DNA of 64,000 nt from Dactylosporangium sucinum (GTDB lineage: Bacteria; Actinomycetota; Actinomycetes; Mycobacteriales; Micromonosporaceae): assembly GCF_014647515.1 (NCBI RefSeq), contig NZ_BMPI01000016.1, forward strand, positions 99,179-163,178, given 5' to 3'. Position numbers and translations under genes: made by a program. Below, in pieces: positions 1-9,678 of the stretch (its first letter is position 1; each line of letters begins with the position of its first letter). A model generated the notes under the pieces. It was given only the letters and a program-made list of their open reading frames with translations. It searched no databases and was not told the origin of the DNA.

Positions 1-501
1 GCCGCCGTCGGCGGTGTGAACACGGTCATCGACTACACGGTGCTGAACCTGCTGCTGTCGATCGGGCCGCTCAAGGCCAAGATCGTCGCTGCCGTCGTGG
101 CGACCACGGCGTCGTACGTACTCAACCGCCAGTGGACCTTCCAGTCCCGCGACCGCAGCACGATCCGCCGCGAATACACGCTCTTCTTCGCGCTGAACGG
201 CGTGGGCCTGTTCATCCAGGGCGCCGTGCTCGCCGTGGCCAAGTACGGCCTCGACTTCAGCGAGCACAACAGCGACGACCGGCTGGCGTTCAACATCGCC
301 AACGCGGTGGGCATCGCGGTGGCGATGGTCTTCCGCTTCTGGGCGTACCGCACGTTCGTCTTCCGTCCGACCCCGGCGACTCCGGAGGACGAGCTGGAGG
401 CCGAGGTCGAGGCCCTGGAGGCGGCCCTCACGGACGTGGCGGTGGCCCCGACCCCGCGCCACGCCGAAGAGGACGACTTAGAGGACGCAAGGGTCCGCTA
501 G
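1..501 (+). CDS. GtrA-like membrane protein, 5' end cut by window edge
   Basis: The frame is open to the left edge. The first visible codons (AAVGGVNT) already match the first conserved helix of GtrA-family proteins, so the true start lies outside the window. Hydrophobic segments follow around visible residues 8-40, 55-80 and 95-115, with a conserved 'NRQWTF' loop after the second helix. GtrA-like proteins are small four-helix membrane proteins thought to move lipid-linked sugars for cell-envelope glycosylation. The last 45 residues are an acidic Glu/Ala/Pro-rich tail, longer than the family needs. Family assignment is fairly secure; the substrate is unknown. Confidence 0.8.
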   Translation, partial: AAVGGVNTVIDYTVLNLLLSIGPLKAKIVAAVVATTASYVLNRQWTFQSRDRSTIRREYTLFFALNGVGLFIQGAVLAVAKYGLDFSEHNSDDRLAFNIANAVGIAVAMVFRFWAYRTFVFRPTPATPEDELEAEVEALEAALTDVAVAPTPRHAEEDDLEDARVR

Positions 502-555
502 CCGGGCCGGTCGGCGCGCTTCCGGGTGGCCCGGCTCAAATGGTCTTTCGGCGGG

Positions 556-945
556 TCAGCGTGCCGTGGCAATCACGCTGACCGGCGGGTCACCATGCGT
601 GTACAGCGTGTCAACGACGACCTTGAGCCCCGGGTTGGCCTGCACCCGGTCATAGGCTCGCGACTTGATCCGCTCCCGGTCGAACTCGATCCGCTCGGGC
701 TTCCCGGGCGAGTACCGCACCCAGGTCTCCTCCCCGATCATGGGCCCGGCGGTCCCACGCAGCTTGACGCTGATCGAGGCCATGAACGGCGCCCCGTCCT
801 CGGGGAACACATTGACGCTGACGGTGTACCGAGCGGCAACGGTGTTCCCGTGCGAGTCGACGTTCTGCAGCCCGAAGTCGACGCGGGCGATCTCTCCGCG
901 GGCAACGATCGCATCGGCGCCGGGCTTCCGGCCAAATCCAAACAT
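556..945 (-). CDS. conserved hypothetical protein, small soluble beta-rich
   Basis: This is a 129-residue protein starting MFGFGRKP. I chose this ATG because the upstream extension of the open frame runs through an inverted repeat at 1071-1123 and has an Arg-rich, unlikely composition. Alternating hydrophobic/polar strands (for example 'ARYTVSVNVF' and 'FMASISVKL') suggest a beta-sandwich or barrel. I see no signal peptide, membrane segment or catalytic motif. It is convergent with the GtrA-like gene, with a gap of about 55 bp. I do not recognise the family; similar short proteins are common in actinobacterial genomes. Confidence 0.55.
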   Translation of the reverse strand: MFGFGRKPGADAIVARGEIARVDFGLQNVDSHGNTVAARYTVSVNVFPEDGAPFMASISVKLRGTAGPMIGEETWVRYSPGKPERIEFDRERIKSRAYDRVQANPGLKVVVDTLYTHGDPPVSVIATAR

Positions 946-1070
946 GCGCGAGACGCTATGCCGACCGACGGGTACCCCACGATCATGTCCCCGACACTCA
1001 TCAGTACACCGACCGACACGCACCGCGGTCATTAGCCCCCAAATGGCCCGTACCAGCGCCGCGCCCGCCC

Positions 1071-1123
1071 CATGATCACGGAACTTTCCGCGTCGTACAG
1101 GACTGAAAACCTCCGCGATCATG
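1071..1123. repeat. imperfect intergenic hairpin (CATGATC...GATCATG)
   Basis: Ends are CATGATC (1071-1077) and GATCATG (1117-1123). The inner arms are partly complementary: CATGATCACGGAA on the left against CATGATCGCGGAG read back from the right, with T/C-rich continuations. The ends resemble the better preserved family A hairpins at 1192, 15189 and 32963, but the core differs. Confidence 0.5.
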
Positions 1124-1191
1124 AACCGCCCCGACCCGGCGCCCCTCGCCGCAGCTTCAGACCCACGCTCGCGGCCACCCCGGAGGGGTCT

Positions 1192-1249
1192 CCATGATCA
1201 ATGGAAGCATTTGGCTGTCAGGGCAGCCATAAGTCTCCTTTGATCATGG
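1192..1249. repeat. family A intergenic hairpin, copy 1 (imperfect)
   Basis: The left arm begins CCATGATCAATGGA and the right arm ends TCCTTTGATCATGG. The inner parts pair as TTGGCTG / CAGCCAT with a few mismatches. The same layout recurs at 15189-15246 and 32963-33020. It lies downstream of the rmuC stop (minus strand) across a GC-rich array, and upstream of the gene that starts at 945. Confidence 0.75.
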
Positions 1250-1746
1250 CCGGATCCGACCACCCGCCGCGAGGTCGGCACGCGACATCCCCCCAATCCG
1301 GGCAATTAACCCAGATGGGAAAGCGGCCGAACCCAAGCCGGTGGACCGACCGACGACCCGCGGGCCAGGGACCAAGACCGGGAAGCTCAGTAGCGAACGA
1401 CACCGACGCAGCAGATCCGGACAGCGACGGGAAGAACGGCCGGGCGGCCACGGGCCGGCGGCGACGCGGTGCGGCTGGAGAGCGGCGGCCAAGAGGGCTT
1501 GGCGGTCGCGGCCGGGCGGCGATGCGGGGCCGCGAGGCCGCGGCGGGCAAAGGGCCAGGCGGTCGCGGCCGGGCCGGCCGGGCGGCGTTGCTGTGGAGCG
1601 GGGCGCGGCGGGCAAGAAGGTGCCAGGCTGCCCCTGGGCGAGAGGCCTTGTTCGGCTGGCCGCGTGCGAGTCCGCCGGAACGGCGGATGCCGTCCCGCGC
1701 GGTGACTGGTCGGTGCAGGGGGCGAAGGGCCGACAGCGGTCGGCGG
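1250..1746. repeat. GC-rich degenerate repeat region downstream of rmuC
   Basis: About 500 bp without a convincing gene. From about 1470 to 1610 it repeats variants of GGCGGTCGCGGCCGGGC and GGCGGGCAAG at irregular spacing. Open frames on both strands give Arg/Gly/Pro-rich translations with no family features. It lies directly beyond the 3' end of rmuC and ends near the family A hairpin. Together with the sequence before 1192, this means 946-1746 holds repeats but no supported gene. Confidence 0.6.
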
Positions 1747-3273
1747 CTATTGCGGTGGGTCTTCCCGGTATGCGGCCATCAGCAGCATGGCGTACTCCGT
1801 GGCGGGATCGCGCGCCGCCGGCGAGTCCGAGGAAGCCGCACCCGGCTGGTGATCGCGGACCTGCTCGCCCCGATCGTGGTCAAGCCCGGCGACCGCCGAG
1901 GCACCGGCGAAGGCGGAGGCCGGGGCTGTCCCGGAAGCGGGAGCCGGGGCGGCGGCGGGGTTGGCGGCGGAAGCGGGAGCTGGGATGACGGCGGAAGCGG
2001 TGGCGGCGGTGGAAGCCGGGGGCGGGGCGGGCTGGGCGGGCTGGGGCGAGGCGGGCTGGGGCGGAGGCGGGGCGAGCTGGGTCGGAGGTGGGGCGGGCTG
2101 GGGCTGGGGCGGGGCGAACTGGGGCGGGGGTGGGGGTGGGGTGAGTTCGGGGGAGTGGAGGGTGCGGGCGGTCAGGTCCACCGGCTGGGGGGTCGGGATC
2201 GGGTCGGCGCTGATGCCCATCTCGGCCAGTTTGCGGGCCGAGACCAGCACCCGCGACTCCAGCGAGCCGACCGCGCGGTTGTAGGAGGACACCGCCGTGG
2301 TCAGGGCGGCGCCGACCTTGGACAGGTGGTCGCCCATTGTGGACAGTCGGGCGTAGAGCTCGCGGGCCGTGCGGTGGACGGCGAAGGCGTTTGCCGTCAG
2401 GGAGTCCTGGCGCCAGCCGTAGGCGACCGTGCGCAGCAGGGCGACCAGGGTGGCCGGGGTGGCCAGGACCACGTTGTGGGCGAAGGCGTGCTCCAGCAAC
2501 GACGGGTCGTGTTGCAGTGCGGCGTCGAGGAAGGTGTCGGCCGGGACGAAGAGGACGACGAACTCCGGGGCCGGCTCGAAGGCGGACCAGTAGGACTTGG
2601 CCGACAGGGCGTCGACGTGGGCGCGGAGGTGGCGGGCGTGCTGGGTCAGGGCGGCCGTGCGGGCGGCCTCGTCGCGGGCCTCCATCGCCGCCAGGTAGCC
2701 CTCCAGCGGGGCCTTGGCGTCGACCACCACCTGGCGGGCGCCGTGCAGGCGGACGACCAGGTCGGGGCGCTGGACGCCGGCGTCCGTGACGGCCGTCACC
2801 TGCTCGTCGAAGTCGCAGTGCTCCAGCAGGCCGGCGACCTCCACGATACGGCGCAGCTGGTGCTCGCCCCAGCGGCCGCGGACCTGCGGGGCGCGCAGCG
2901 CGCCGACGAGCTGGCGGGTCTCGGTGCGCAGCTCGCCGGAGACCTCGTGCATGGCGCGGACCTGCTCGCGCAGCGACTCGTAGGCGCCGACGCGGTCGCG
3001 CTCCAGCTCGGCGATCCGCCGCTCGTAGCGCTGCAACGCCTCGTGCAACGGCGCGACCGCGTCGGCGACCGCGTCCTGGGTCTGCGCGCGGGCCTCGAAC
3101 GTCAGGTTGCGCAGGGAGGACTCCAGCCGGGCCTCACCGTCGCGCGTGGCCTGCAGCGTGGCCTCCAGCTTCGCCAGCTCGACCGCGGACCGCGAACGGG
3201 CCACGAACCAGCCCGCGAACGCACCGACGGCCAGGCCCACGATCAGCAGCAGGAGTTCCACGTCGATCAGCAT
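1747..3273 (-). CDS. rmuC: RmuC-family DNA recombination protein
   Basis: RmuC-type proteins limit recombination at inverted repeats and carry a PD-(D/E)XK-like nuclease fold; the exact reaction is poorly known. This 508-residue protein has an N-terminal membrane segment (about 4-24), a coiled coil (about 35-115) and the RmuC core (about 130-355). In the core I see 'RGRWGEHQLRRI', 'RPDLVV', 'VVVDAKAPLEGY' (the conserved D-x-K) and 'VVLFVPADTFLDAAL'. The last 135 residues are Pro/Ala-rich and disordered, an extension beyond the family norm. It is divergent from the membrane-protein gene at 3310 across 36 bp, so they must share promoter DNA. Confidence 0.9.
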   Translation of the reverse strand: MLIDVELLLLIVGLAVGAFAGWFVARSRSAVELAKLEATLQATRDGEARLESSLRNLTFEARAQTQDAVADAVAPLHEALQRYERRIAELERDRVGAYESLREQVRAMHEVSGELRTETRQLVGALRAPQVRGRWGEHQLRRIVEVAGLLEHCDFDEQVTAVTDAGVQRPDLVVRLHGARQVVVDAKAPLEGYLAAMEARDEAARTAALTQHARHLRAHVDALSAKSYWSAFEPAPEFVVLFVPADTFLDAALQHDPSLLEHAFAHNVVLATPATLVALLRTVAYGWRQDSLTANAFAVHRTARELYARLSTMGDHLSKVGAALTTAVSSYNRAVGSLESRVLVSARKLAEMGISADPIPTPQPVDLTARTLHSPELTPPPPPPQFAPPQPQPAPPPTQLAPPPPQPASPQPAQPAPPPASTAATASAVIPAPASAANPAAAPAPASGTAPASAFAGASAVAGLDHDRGEQVRDHQPGAASSDSPAARDPATEYAMLLMAAYREDPPQ

Positions 3274-3309
3274 GCCTTAGGGGTACGACAGAAACGGTAC
3301 CTTCGAAGC

Positions 3310-4092
3310 ATGGGTACCTGGATCGTCCTCATCGTGCTGGTCGCCGCGGTCGCCGCCGTGGTGGTCGCGGTCGGCAACGGGCGCAAGAAGCGGGCGGCGC
3401 AGCAGTTGGCCGACGCCCGCGAAGACGCACTGCGCTGGTACGAGCGCCTGGGCGGGCAGGTGATGAATCTCTCCGGCGACGCGCCGGCGGTCAAGCAGGC
3501 ACTGGTCGACGCCGGTGAGCGGTACAACGCAGCCGGCTCCCAGCTCGAGCGTTCCACGACCGCGAAGCAGTACGAGCTGGCCCGCGAGACGGCCCTCGAA
3601 GGCCTCGCCTACGTCCGGGCGGCCCGCGTCGCGCTCGGCCTCGACCCCGGCCCCGACCTGCCGCCGCTCGCCGGTGCCCGGGCCGCCGGCCAGATCACCA
3701 AGGACCGCGAGATCGACGTGCAGGGCCACAACTACCGGGCCAGCCCGCAGCCGGGCAACGCGACGCCGTACTACTACCCCGGTGGCCGGGTCGCCGGCCG
3801 CGGAGTGCCCGCCGGCTGGTATTCCGAGCCGTGGTGGAAGACGGCCCTCGTCGCCGGCGCGTGGGGCGTCGGCTCGGTCCTCGTCTTCGACGCCCTGTTC
3901 AGCCCGGCCTGGGGCGACAGCGGCTACGACGCGGGCTACAACGCCGGCTTCGACCAGGGTTACGACCAGGGCTTCGACCAGAGCGGCGACATGGGCGGCG
4001 CCGACCCCGGCGACTACGGGGACGCGGGATTCGGCGAGGCCGGCGACTTCGGCGGCGGGGACTTCGGCGGCGACTTCGGCGGAGATTTCTAG
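3310..4092 (+). CDS. membrane protein with Gly/Asp/Phe-rich C-terminal tail
   Basis: This is a 260-residue protein starting MGTWIVLIVLV. The open frame extends far upstream, but that stretch is antisense to rmuC, so ATG 3310 is the sensible start. Residues 3-21 form one membrane helix. A helical region follows, with 'RKKRAAQQLADAREDALRWYERLGGQVMNL' split around residue 40. A second hydrophobic stretch lies at about 176-198 after 'WWKTALVAG'. The tail repeats GYDxGYNxGFDQGYDQG-like units and ends in GGDFGGDF. Similar proteins occur in other actinobacteria; I know no function. Confidence 0.75.
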   Translation: MGTWIVLIVLVAAVAAVVVAVGNGRKKRAAQQLADAREDALRWYERLGGQVMNLSGDAPAVKQALVDAGERYNAAGSQLERSTTAKQYELARETALEGLAYVRAARVALGLDPGPDLPPLAGARAAGQITKDREIDVQGHNYRASPQPGNATPYYYPGGRVAGRGVPAGWYSEPWWKTALVAGAWGVGSVLVFDALFSPAWGDSGYDAGYNAGFDQGYDQGFDQSGDMGGADPGDYGDAGFGEAGDFGGGDFGGDFGGDF

Positions 4093-4105
4093 ACGACGCA
4101 GCGCG

Positions 4106-5863
4106 CTAGTAATGATGCGAGCCCTGCGCCCCGCGCAGGGCTCGCTCCGCAAGCGCCAGATCCGAAGCCGCCGCCCGAGCGAACGGGCTGCTCGACCCCA
4201 GCAGCTGCGCGTAGACGGCCTGCGCGGCCCGGTACTCCGTGATCGCCTCGTCCAACCGCCCCAGGTCGTGCAGCACGCTGGCCAGCCGGTGCCGGGACAC
4301 GGCCGTGTCCAGGTGGACCGGCCCGAGCAGCCGTAACCGGCTGCCGAGCACCGCCCGGTGCTCGGCCTCGGCCTCGGCCAGCCGCCCGGCGTGGTGCAGC
4401 GCGGAGGCCAGCAGCGACCGGCTCATGAGCGTGTCCCGGTGCTCCGACCCGAGCAGCCGCGCCCGGGCCCGCATCACGGTGTCGTGCTCCGCGATCGCCC
4501 GGTCGAGTTCGCCCATGTCCTGGTACACCTTGGCGAGGTTGCTCCGGCTGATCAGCGTTTCCTGGTGGTTCGTCCCGAGGACCCGCGTGCGCGCCTCCAG
4601 GACCCGCTGGTGCTCCGTCTCCGACCGGGTCAGGTCGCCGAGCTGGTGGTAGATCGTCGCCAGGTGGCTCCGGCTGGTCAGCGTGTCCGGGTGGTCCTCG
4701 CCGAGGATCCGCATCCGCGCGGTGAGCACCTCGTCGCACTCGACCAGCGCCTCGGCCAGCCGGTCGAGGTCGCGCAGCACCGTCGCGTGCTGGTCGCGGG
4801 CGGTCAGCGTGTCGGGGTGGTCCCAGCCGAGGGCGTGGGCGCGGGCGTCGACGATCTCGCGATACGCCTCCTCGGCCTCCTGCAGCTGGCCCCGCCAGTG
4901 CAGGTCGGTCGCGCGCTGCCAGCCGGCGGAGTCGTCGTAGACGCGGGGCGCGGGCGAGGGGCGCCGCCGGGGCTCCGGCGCGGGCCACTCAACGGGATCC
5001 GGCTCCGGGTCGCCGTAGACGGTGGAGCTGGTGGCATAGGCAGGCTCGTCGTCGTCATCGAGGTGCCCGGCGGACTGCTGGTGCGGGATGGTGGCGGCGG
5101 GCCGCGTCGGGATGCGCACGGGCTCGACGACCGGGTCGTCCTCCTCGACGAACGACGGCACCTCCAGCGGCGACTCCATGCCCCGCCGCCGCAGCTCCCG
5201 CTTCAGCGAGACGATCGCGTCGGAGATGCCGTCGGAGTGGTCGCCGAGCCGCCAGGCGACGGCCGCGACGGGCCGGTCGAGCAGCGTTCCCAGCTGCCGC
5301 ACCGAGGACAGGATCGACTCGTCGGGCGCCGCGTTGACGATGACCAGCGCGGCCCGGAACGGTGCCGTCGCGCCGACCAGCAGCGCCTGGTAGGTGGTCT
5401 GCATGCGGGAGATGGAGAAGCCCGTGCCGGCCCGGATGTCGACCATGATGTGCAGCTCGGACATCGCGATCGGCCCCAGAAAGTACCCGAAGACGGGCTG
5501 GAGCTTCTGACCCTCGCGCCCGGCCGCCTCGTAGAGGGCCGCGTTGGCGCCCTCGTGATAGGCGATGGCCTGCGGCGCGTGACCCCGGATGAGCTGCACG
5601 AAGCGGTCGTAGGCGCCCTCGGCGTCACCCTCCTGCTGCGCCTTGCCGGCGGAGGCGAGCCGCTCCTCGCGGTCGCCCGAGCGGACCACGATGGCGCCGC
5701 CCGACAGCCCCGCGAGGCCGACGAGCACCCCGGCCGCGACCAGCGCGGCGGCGCCCGCCGTGCTGCGGAACTGCACCGTCGTGAGCACGCCCAGGGCGAC
5801 CAGGGCAAGCCCGACGAGCACGACGGTGAATCGGGTCTGGCTACTCCATCGTCCGCCAGTCAT
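4106..5863 (-). CDS. membrane-anchored tetratricopeptide repeat protein
   Basis: This is a 585-residue protein. Start ATG 5863 is supported by an AGAAGAGGA ribosome site just upstream; the longer open frame has none. Two membrane helices lie at about 10-60. A soluble domain (about 65-235) has no motif I can name, followed by a Pro/Glu-rich linker. Residues about 310-560 hold at least five kinesin-light-chain-type TPRs of about 42 residues, each with a 'LG..HPDTL.SR..LA' signature. Such TPRs bind proteins and are common in actinobacterial regulatory or NB-ARC proteins, but I see no ATPase domain here. Its 3' end is convergent with the gene at 3310. Confidence 0.8.
   Translation of the reverse strand: MTGGRWSSQTRFTVVLVGLALVALGVLTTVQFRSTAGAAALVAAGVLVGLAGLSGGAIVVRSGDREERLASAGKAQQEGDAEGAYDRFVQLIRGHAPQAIAYHEGANAALYEAAGREGQKLQPVFGYFLGPIAMSELHIMVDIRAGTGFSISRMQTTYQALLVGATAPFRAALVIVNAAPDESILSSVRQLGTLLDRPVAAVAWRLGDHSDGISDAIVSLKRELRRRGMESPLEVPSFVEEDDPVVEPVRIPTRPAATIPHQQSAGHLDDDDEPAYATSSTVYGDPEPDPVEWPAPEPRRRPSPAPRVYDDSAGWQRATDLHWRGQLQEAEEAYREIVDARAHALGWDHPDTLTARDQHATVLRDLDRLAEALVECDEVLTARMRILGEDHPDTLTSRSHLATIYHQLGDLTRSETEHQRVLEARTRVLGTNHQETLISRSNLAKVYQDMGELDRAIAEHDTVMRARARLLGSEHRDTLMSRSLLASALHHAGRLAEAEAEHRAVLGSRLRLLGPVHLDTAVSRHRLASVLHDLGRLDEAITEYRAAQAVYAQLLGSSSPFARAAASDLALAERALRGAQGSHHY
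4117..4145. terminator. strong hairpin between convergent genes
   Basis: GCGAGCCCTGCGC (4117-4129) pairs perfectly with GCGCAGGGCTCGC (4133-4145) around a 3-nt loop. It follows the stop at 4092 on the plus strand and lies inside the last codons of the convergent TPR gene. No U-run follows, as is usual in high-GC actinobacteria. Confidence 0.65.
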
Positions 5864-6072
5864 CGGTCCTCTTCTGCCAGCTGTCGTCACCGCAAGCGAC
5901 AGGTCCGGATCATCAGCGTGACGAGAATCTTCCCACGGATGAACCAGTCCACGATAGATCGACCGCGTGAACCCCCGCCATTCACGTGTAGAGGGACATT
6001 GAACTGTCAATTACCCGACAGGGAGACCTGCGTAACCCGAGCGCGGCGGCCTTGACGGCTATCGCCTGAGAG

Positions 6073-7878
6073 CTAGAGCAGTGAATCGCGCCATTGTGTG
6101 TGGAGTTCCGCGTAATGCCCGCCGCCCCGGATGAGTGACGCGGGCGGCCCGTCCTCCACGATCCGGCCCCCCGACAGCACCAGCACGCGGTCGGCGATCT
6201 CCACTGTGGACAACCGGTGCGCGATGACCAGCGCCGTGCGCGAGGCGAGGATCGTGCGCAGCGCCTCCTGCACCAGCCGCTCGGAGGGAATGTCCAGAGA
6301 GGACGTCGCCTCGTCCAGGATCAGCACCGCCGGGTCGGCGAGGAAGGCCCGCGCGAACGCGACCAGCTGCCGCTGCCCGGCCGACAGCCGTCCGCCCCGC
6401 TTCCGCACGTCGGTGTCGTAGCCGTCGGGCAGGCCGCGGATGAACTCGTCGGCGCCGATCGCCGCGGCCGCCGCCTCGATCTCCACGCGCGACGCGCCGG
6501 GCCGTCCGAAGCCGATATTCGAGGCGACGGTACCGCTGAACAGGTAGTTCTCCTGGGTCACCATCACGACCGCGCGCCGCAGGTCGTCCTCGGCGACCGA
6601 GCGCAGGTCGACGCCGTCGAGCCGCACCTCGCCCGACGTCGGGTCGTAGAACCGCGCCACCAGCTTGGCGACCGTCGACTTCCCGGCGCCGGTCGCGCCG
6701 ACCAGGGCAATCGTCTGCCCGGCCGGGACGTGCAGGTCGAGCGACGGGATCACGACGGTGCCGGAGCGGTACGCGAAGGACACCCGGTCGAACGTCAGCG
6801 CGCCGACGGGATGGCGCAACGGCGCCGGCGAAGCGGGCTCCGGGACCGAGCACGGCTCATCCAGTACCGCTGCCAGCTTTTCCAACGCGGCCGTCGCGGA
6901 CTGCAGCGTGTTGTAGAACTGCGCCAGCTCCTGTATCGGCTCGTAGAAGCGGCGCAGGTACAGCAGGAACGCCGCGAGCACGCCCACCTCGGCGTGCCCG
7001 TGCAGCACCCGCCAGCCGCCGTAGGTGAGCACGATCGCGATCGAGACGTTGCCGATCACCTTGATCGCGGGCGAGTACGTCGCGACGAGGCGCTGCGCGG
7101 TCAGGCTGGCCCGGCGGTAGTCGTCGTTGACCGCGCCGAAGATCTCGTCGTTGCGTCGCTCGCGGCGGAACGCCTGGACGGCCCGGATGCCGCCGAGCGA
7201 CTCGACGAAGTGGATGATGACCAGCGCGATCGTCTCGCGGGTGCGCCGATACGCCCGGGCGCTCGCCCGCTGGAACCAGCGCGACAGCCACAGCAGGAAC
7301 GGGAACGACGCCAGCGTCACCAGCGCCAGTGGCGGGTCGAGCCAGAGCAGGATGCCGGCCACGGACAGCACCGACAGGCCGGCGAGCACCAGGTCGTCGA
7401 GGGCGCCGTCGGCCAGCTCGGAGATGTTGTCGACGTCGCTGGTGAGCCGCGCGATGACCCGGCCGGAGGTGAACCGTTCGTGGAAGCCGATCGAGAGCCG
7501 CTGGAAGTGGCGGTACACGCGGGTGCGCAGGTCGAGCAGGACAGCGTTGCCGACCCGGCCGGACAGCGCGAGGTACCAGCGCCGGGTGAGGAACTCCGCC
7601 GCCGTCGCGCCCGCGAACGCCACGGCGACCGTGACGAGCACGGTCGGGTCGTCGCGCCCGCCGGTGAGCGGCGGGATGCCCCGGTCGATGCCGAGCTTCA
7701 CCAGGTAGGGGCCGGCCATCCCGGCGAAGTTCTGCGCGAGCAGCAGCGCGACGAGCACCGCGATCTGCCTCTTGTACGGGCGGAGCAGGCTGCCCAGCAG
7801 CCGCCGGCTGGCCACCCGGGCCGTCGGGTCGGGCTCCTCGGTGGCGGTCCCGCGCCACCGCTGGACGTCAACTGCCAC
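6073..7878 (-). CDS. ABC exporter half-transporter, ATPase-competent subunit
   Basis: This is a 601-residue fused membrane/ATPase subunit. Six membrane helices span about 30-320. The nucleotide-binding domain has Walker A GATGAGKST (near residue 396), Q-loop, signature LSAGQRQL (near 500; canonical is LSGGQ), Walker B LILDEATSS with the catalytic Glu, and the His switch VIAHRLST. It overlaps the preceding ABC gene by 11 bp, which indicates coupled translation and a heterodimer. Relatives export drugs or lipids; the substrate cannot be read from sequence. It follows the ada-ogt genes on the same strand. Confidence 0.9.
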   Translation of the reverse strand: MAVDVQRWRGTATEEPDPTARVASRRLLGSLLRPYKRQIAVLVALLLAQNFAGMAGPYLVKLGIDRGIPPLTGGRDDPTVLVTVAVAFAGATAAEFLTRRWYLALSGRVGNAVLLDLRTRVYRHFQRLSIGFHERFTSGRVIARLTSDVDNISELADGALDDLVLAGLSVLSVAGILLWLDPPLALVTLASFPFLLWLSRWFQRASARAYRRTRETIALVIIHFVESLGGIRAVQAFRRERRNDEIFGAVNDDYRRASLTAQRLVATYSPAIKVIGNVSIAIVLTYGGWRVLHGHAEVGVLAAFLLYLRRFYEPIQELAQFYNTLQSATAALEKLAAVLDEPCSVPEPASPAPLRHPVGALTFDRVSFAYRSGTVVIPSLDLHVPAGQTIALVGATGAGKSTVAKLVARFYDPTSGEVRLDGVDLRSVAEDDLRRAVVMVTQENYLFSGTVASNIGFGRPGASRVEIEAAAAAIGADEFIRGLPDGYDTDVRKRGGRLSAGQRQLVAFARAFLADPAVLILDEATSSLDIPSERLVQEALRTILASRTALVIAHRLSTVEIADRVLVLSGGRIVEDGPPASLIRGGGHYAELHTQWRDSLL

Positions 7879-9625
7879 GGAGCACGTCCCGGTAGCCGGC
7901 GTGGCTGGCCATCAGCTCGGAGTGCGTGCCGATCGCGGTCAGCCGCCCGTCCTCCAGCAGCGCCACCCGGTCGGCGAGCGCGACCGTCGACGGCCGGTGC
8001 ACCACGAGCAGCGCGGTGGTGCCGGCGAGCACCGTCGACAGCGCCGACTCGACGAGCGCCTCGGTGTGCACGTCGAGCGCGGAGAGCGGGTCGTCGAGCA
8101 CCAGCACGCGGGGCCGGCCGACGACGGCCCGGGCCAGGGCGAGCCGCTGCCGCTGGCCGCCCGACAGCGACAGCCCCTGCTCGCCGACCCGCGTGTCGAG
8201 GCCCCACGGCAGGTCGTACGCGAACTGCGCCTGCGCGATCTGCAGCGCCTCGGCGATCTCGTCGTCGGTCGCGTCGGCGCGGCCCAGCGTGAGGTTCTCC
8301 CGCACGCTCATCGAGAACAGCGTCGGGTCCTCGAACGCGGTGCCGACGATCCGCCGCAGCGAGTCGAGCTTCAGGTCCCGCACGTCGTGCCCGTCGATCG
8401 TGATCCGTCCCGCGTCGACGTCGTAGAGCCGCGGCACCAGGGAGACCAGCGTCGTCTTGCCGCTGCCGGTGAGCCCGACGATCGCGACCGTCTCACCCGG
8501 CGCCACGTCGAGGTCGACGCCCCGCAGCACCGGCCGGCCCGGCTCGTAGCCGAACTCGACCCCCTCGAACCGCAGCCGGCCCTCCACAGTGGACAAATCG
8601 GCGGCGCCGGGCCGGTCGGTGATCGAGGGCGGGGTGTCGAACACCTCGTAGATGCGCACGGACGCGCTCATGGCCTCCTGCGCGTTGGCGATGATCCAGC
8701 CGAGCAGGTCGATCGGCCAGACCAGCATGACCTGCAGCGCCACGAACGCGACCAGCGCGCCGATCGTCAGCTCGCCCCGGGCGACCAGCACCGCGCCGCT
8801 GACCAGCACGACCGCGAGGGTCACGTTCGGCACCAGGTCGAACTGCGACAGCGTCCGCGCGATCATCCGCGACTTGCCCACGCCGAGGTCGTGGACGCGC
8901 CGGGCGCCCTCGCCGAAGCGCTCGCCCATGTAGTCGCGCCGGCCGAACGAGCGGATGACCCGGATGCCCTGCGCCGACTCCTCGATCCGGGTGGCCAGGT
9001 CGCCGAGCTCGTCCTGCAGCTGGCGGGAGGCGGCGAAGTACCGCGCGGTGAACCGCCGGCTGATCAGGAACAGCGGGATCGCGCTCAGCGTGACCAGCAC
9101 GCCGAGCGGCCAGTAGAGGTGGATGAGCAGCGCGGACACGGCGATGTACGTGCCGACGTTGAGCACGAAGAAGAACAGGCCGAACGACAGGAACCGCCGG
9201 ATTGTCGACAGGTCGGCCGTGGCCCGGGAGAGCAGCTGGCCCGACTGCCACCGGTCGTGGAACTCGAGCGGCAGGCGCTGCAGATGCGCGTAGAGGTCCT
9301 GGCGGAGCTTCGCCTCCATGCCGACCGACGACGCCGACTGGGCCCAGCGCCGGATGAAGCTCAGCAGCCCCTCCAGCAGGCCCAGGGCGACGGCGAGCGC
9401 GCCGAGCAGGAACAGCCCGCGGGTGTCGCCGTGGCGGACCGGCCCGTCGACGACGTGCTGGATGAGGATCGGGATGGCCAGGCTGGCGGCGGTCGACGCG
9501 ACGGCCGCGACCATCGACCACGCGGTCACGCCGTAGTAGGGCCGCAGGTAGCCGCGCATGCGCCACAGCGCCCTGGCCTTCGCTGACCGCCGCTCCTCCG
9601 GGGAAACGACGGTCAGCGACATCAC
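7868..9625 (-). CDS. ABC exporter half-transporter with degenerate catalytic site
   Basis: This is a 585-residue partner of the gene at 6073. It has six membrane helices (about 35-330), then Walker A GLTGSGKTT (near 383), signature LSGGQRQRL (near 487), Walker B VLVLDDPLSA and His switch VVHRPST. The residue after the Walker B Asp is Asp instead of the catalytic Glu. That is typical of the non-consensus half of heterodimeric exporters such as TM287/288 or BmrCD. The gene starts 53 bp after the ogt stop, so one ada-ogt-ABC-ABC transcript is possible. Confidence 0.9.
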   Translation of the reverse strand: MMSLTVVSPEERRSAKARALWRMRGYLRPYYGVTAWSMVAAVASTAASLAIPILIQHVVDGPVRHGDTRGLFLLGALAVALGLLEGLLSFIRRWAQSASSVGMEAKLRQDLYAHLQRLPLEFHDRWQSGQLLSRATADLSTIRRFLSFGLFFFVLNVGTYIAVSALLIHLYWPLGVLVTLSAIPLFLISRRFTARYFAASRQLQDELGDLATRIEESAQGIRVIRSFGRRDYMGERFGEGARRVHDLGVGKSRMIARTLSQFDLVPNVTLAVVLVSGAVLVARGELTIGALVAFVALQVMLVWPIDLLGWIIANAQEAMSASVRIYEVFDTPPSITDRPGAADLSTVEGRLRFEGVEFGYEPGRPVLRGVDLDVAPGETVAIVGLTGSGKTTLVSLVPRLYDVDAGRITIDGHDVRDLKLDSLRRIVGTAFEDPTLFSMSVRENLTLGRADATDDEIAEALQIAQAQFAYDLPWGLDTRVGEQGLSLSGGQRQRLALARAVVGRPRVLVLDDPLSALDVHTEALVESALSTVLAGTTALLVVHRPSTVALADRVALLEDGRLTAIGTHSELMASHAGYRDVLRGS

Positions 9626-9678
9626 TCCAAGTTAGCCAGCGTTCACATCGACGCCAAGCCATATTCCGACTGGGCGGG

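Noticed and set aside
1201..3309. Long plus-strand open frame continuous with the gene at 3310
   Set aside because: It is antisense to rmuC, is Gly/Arg-rich, and ATG 3310 explains the real gene.
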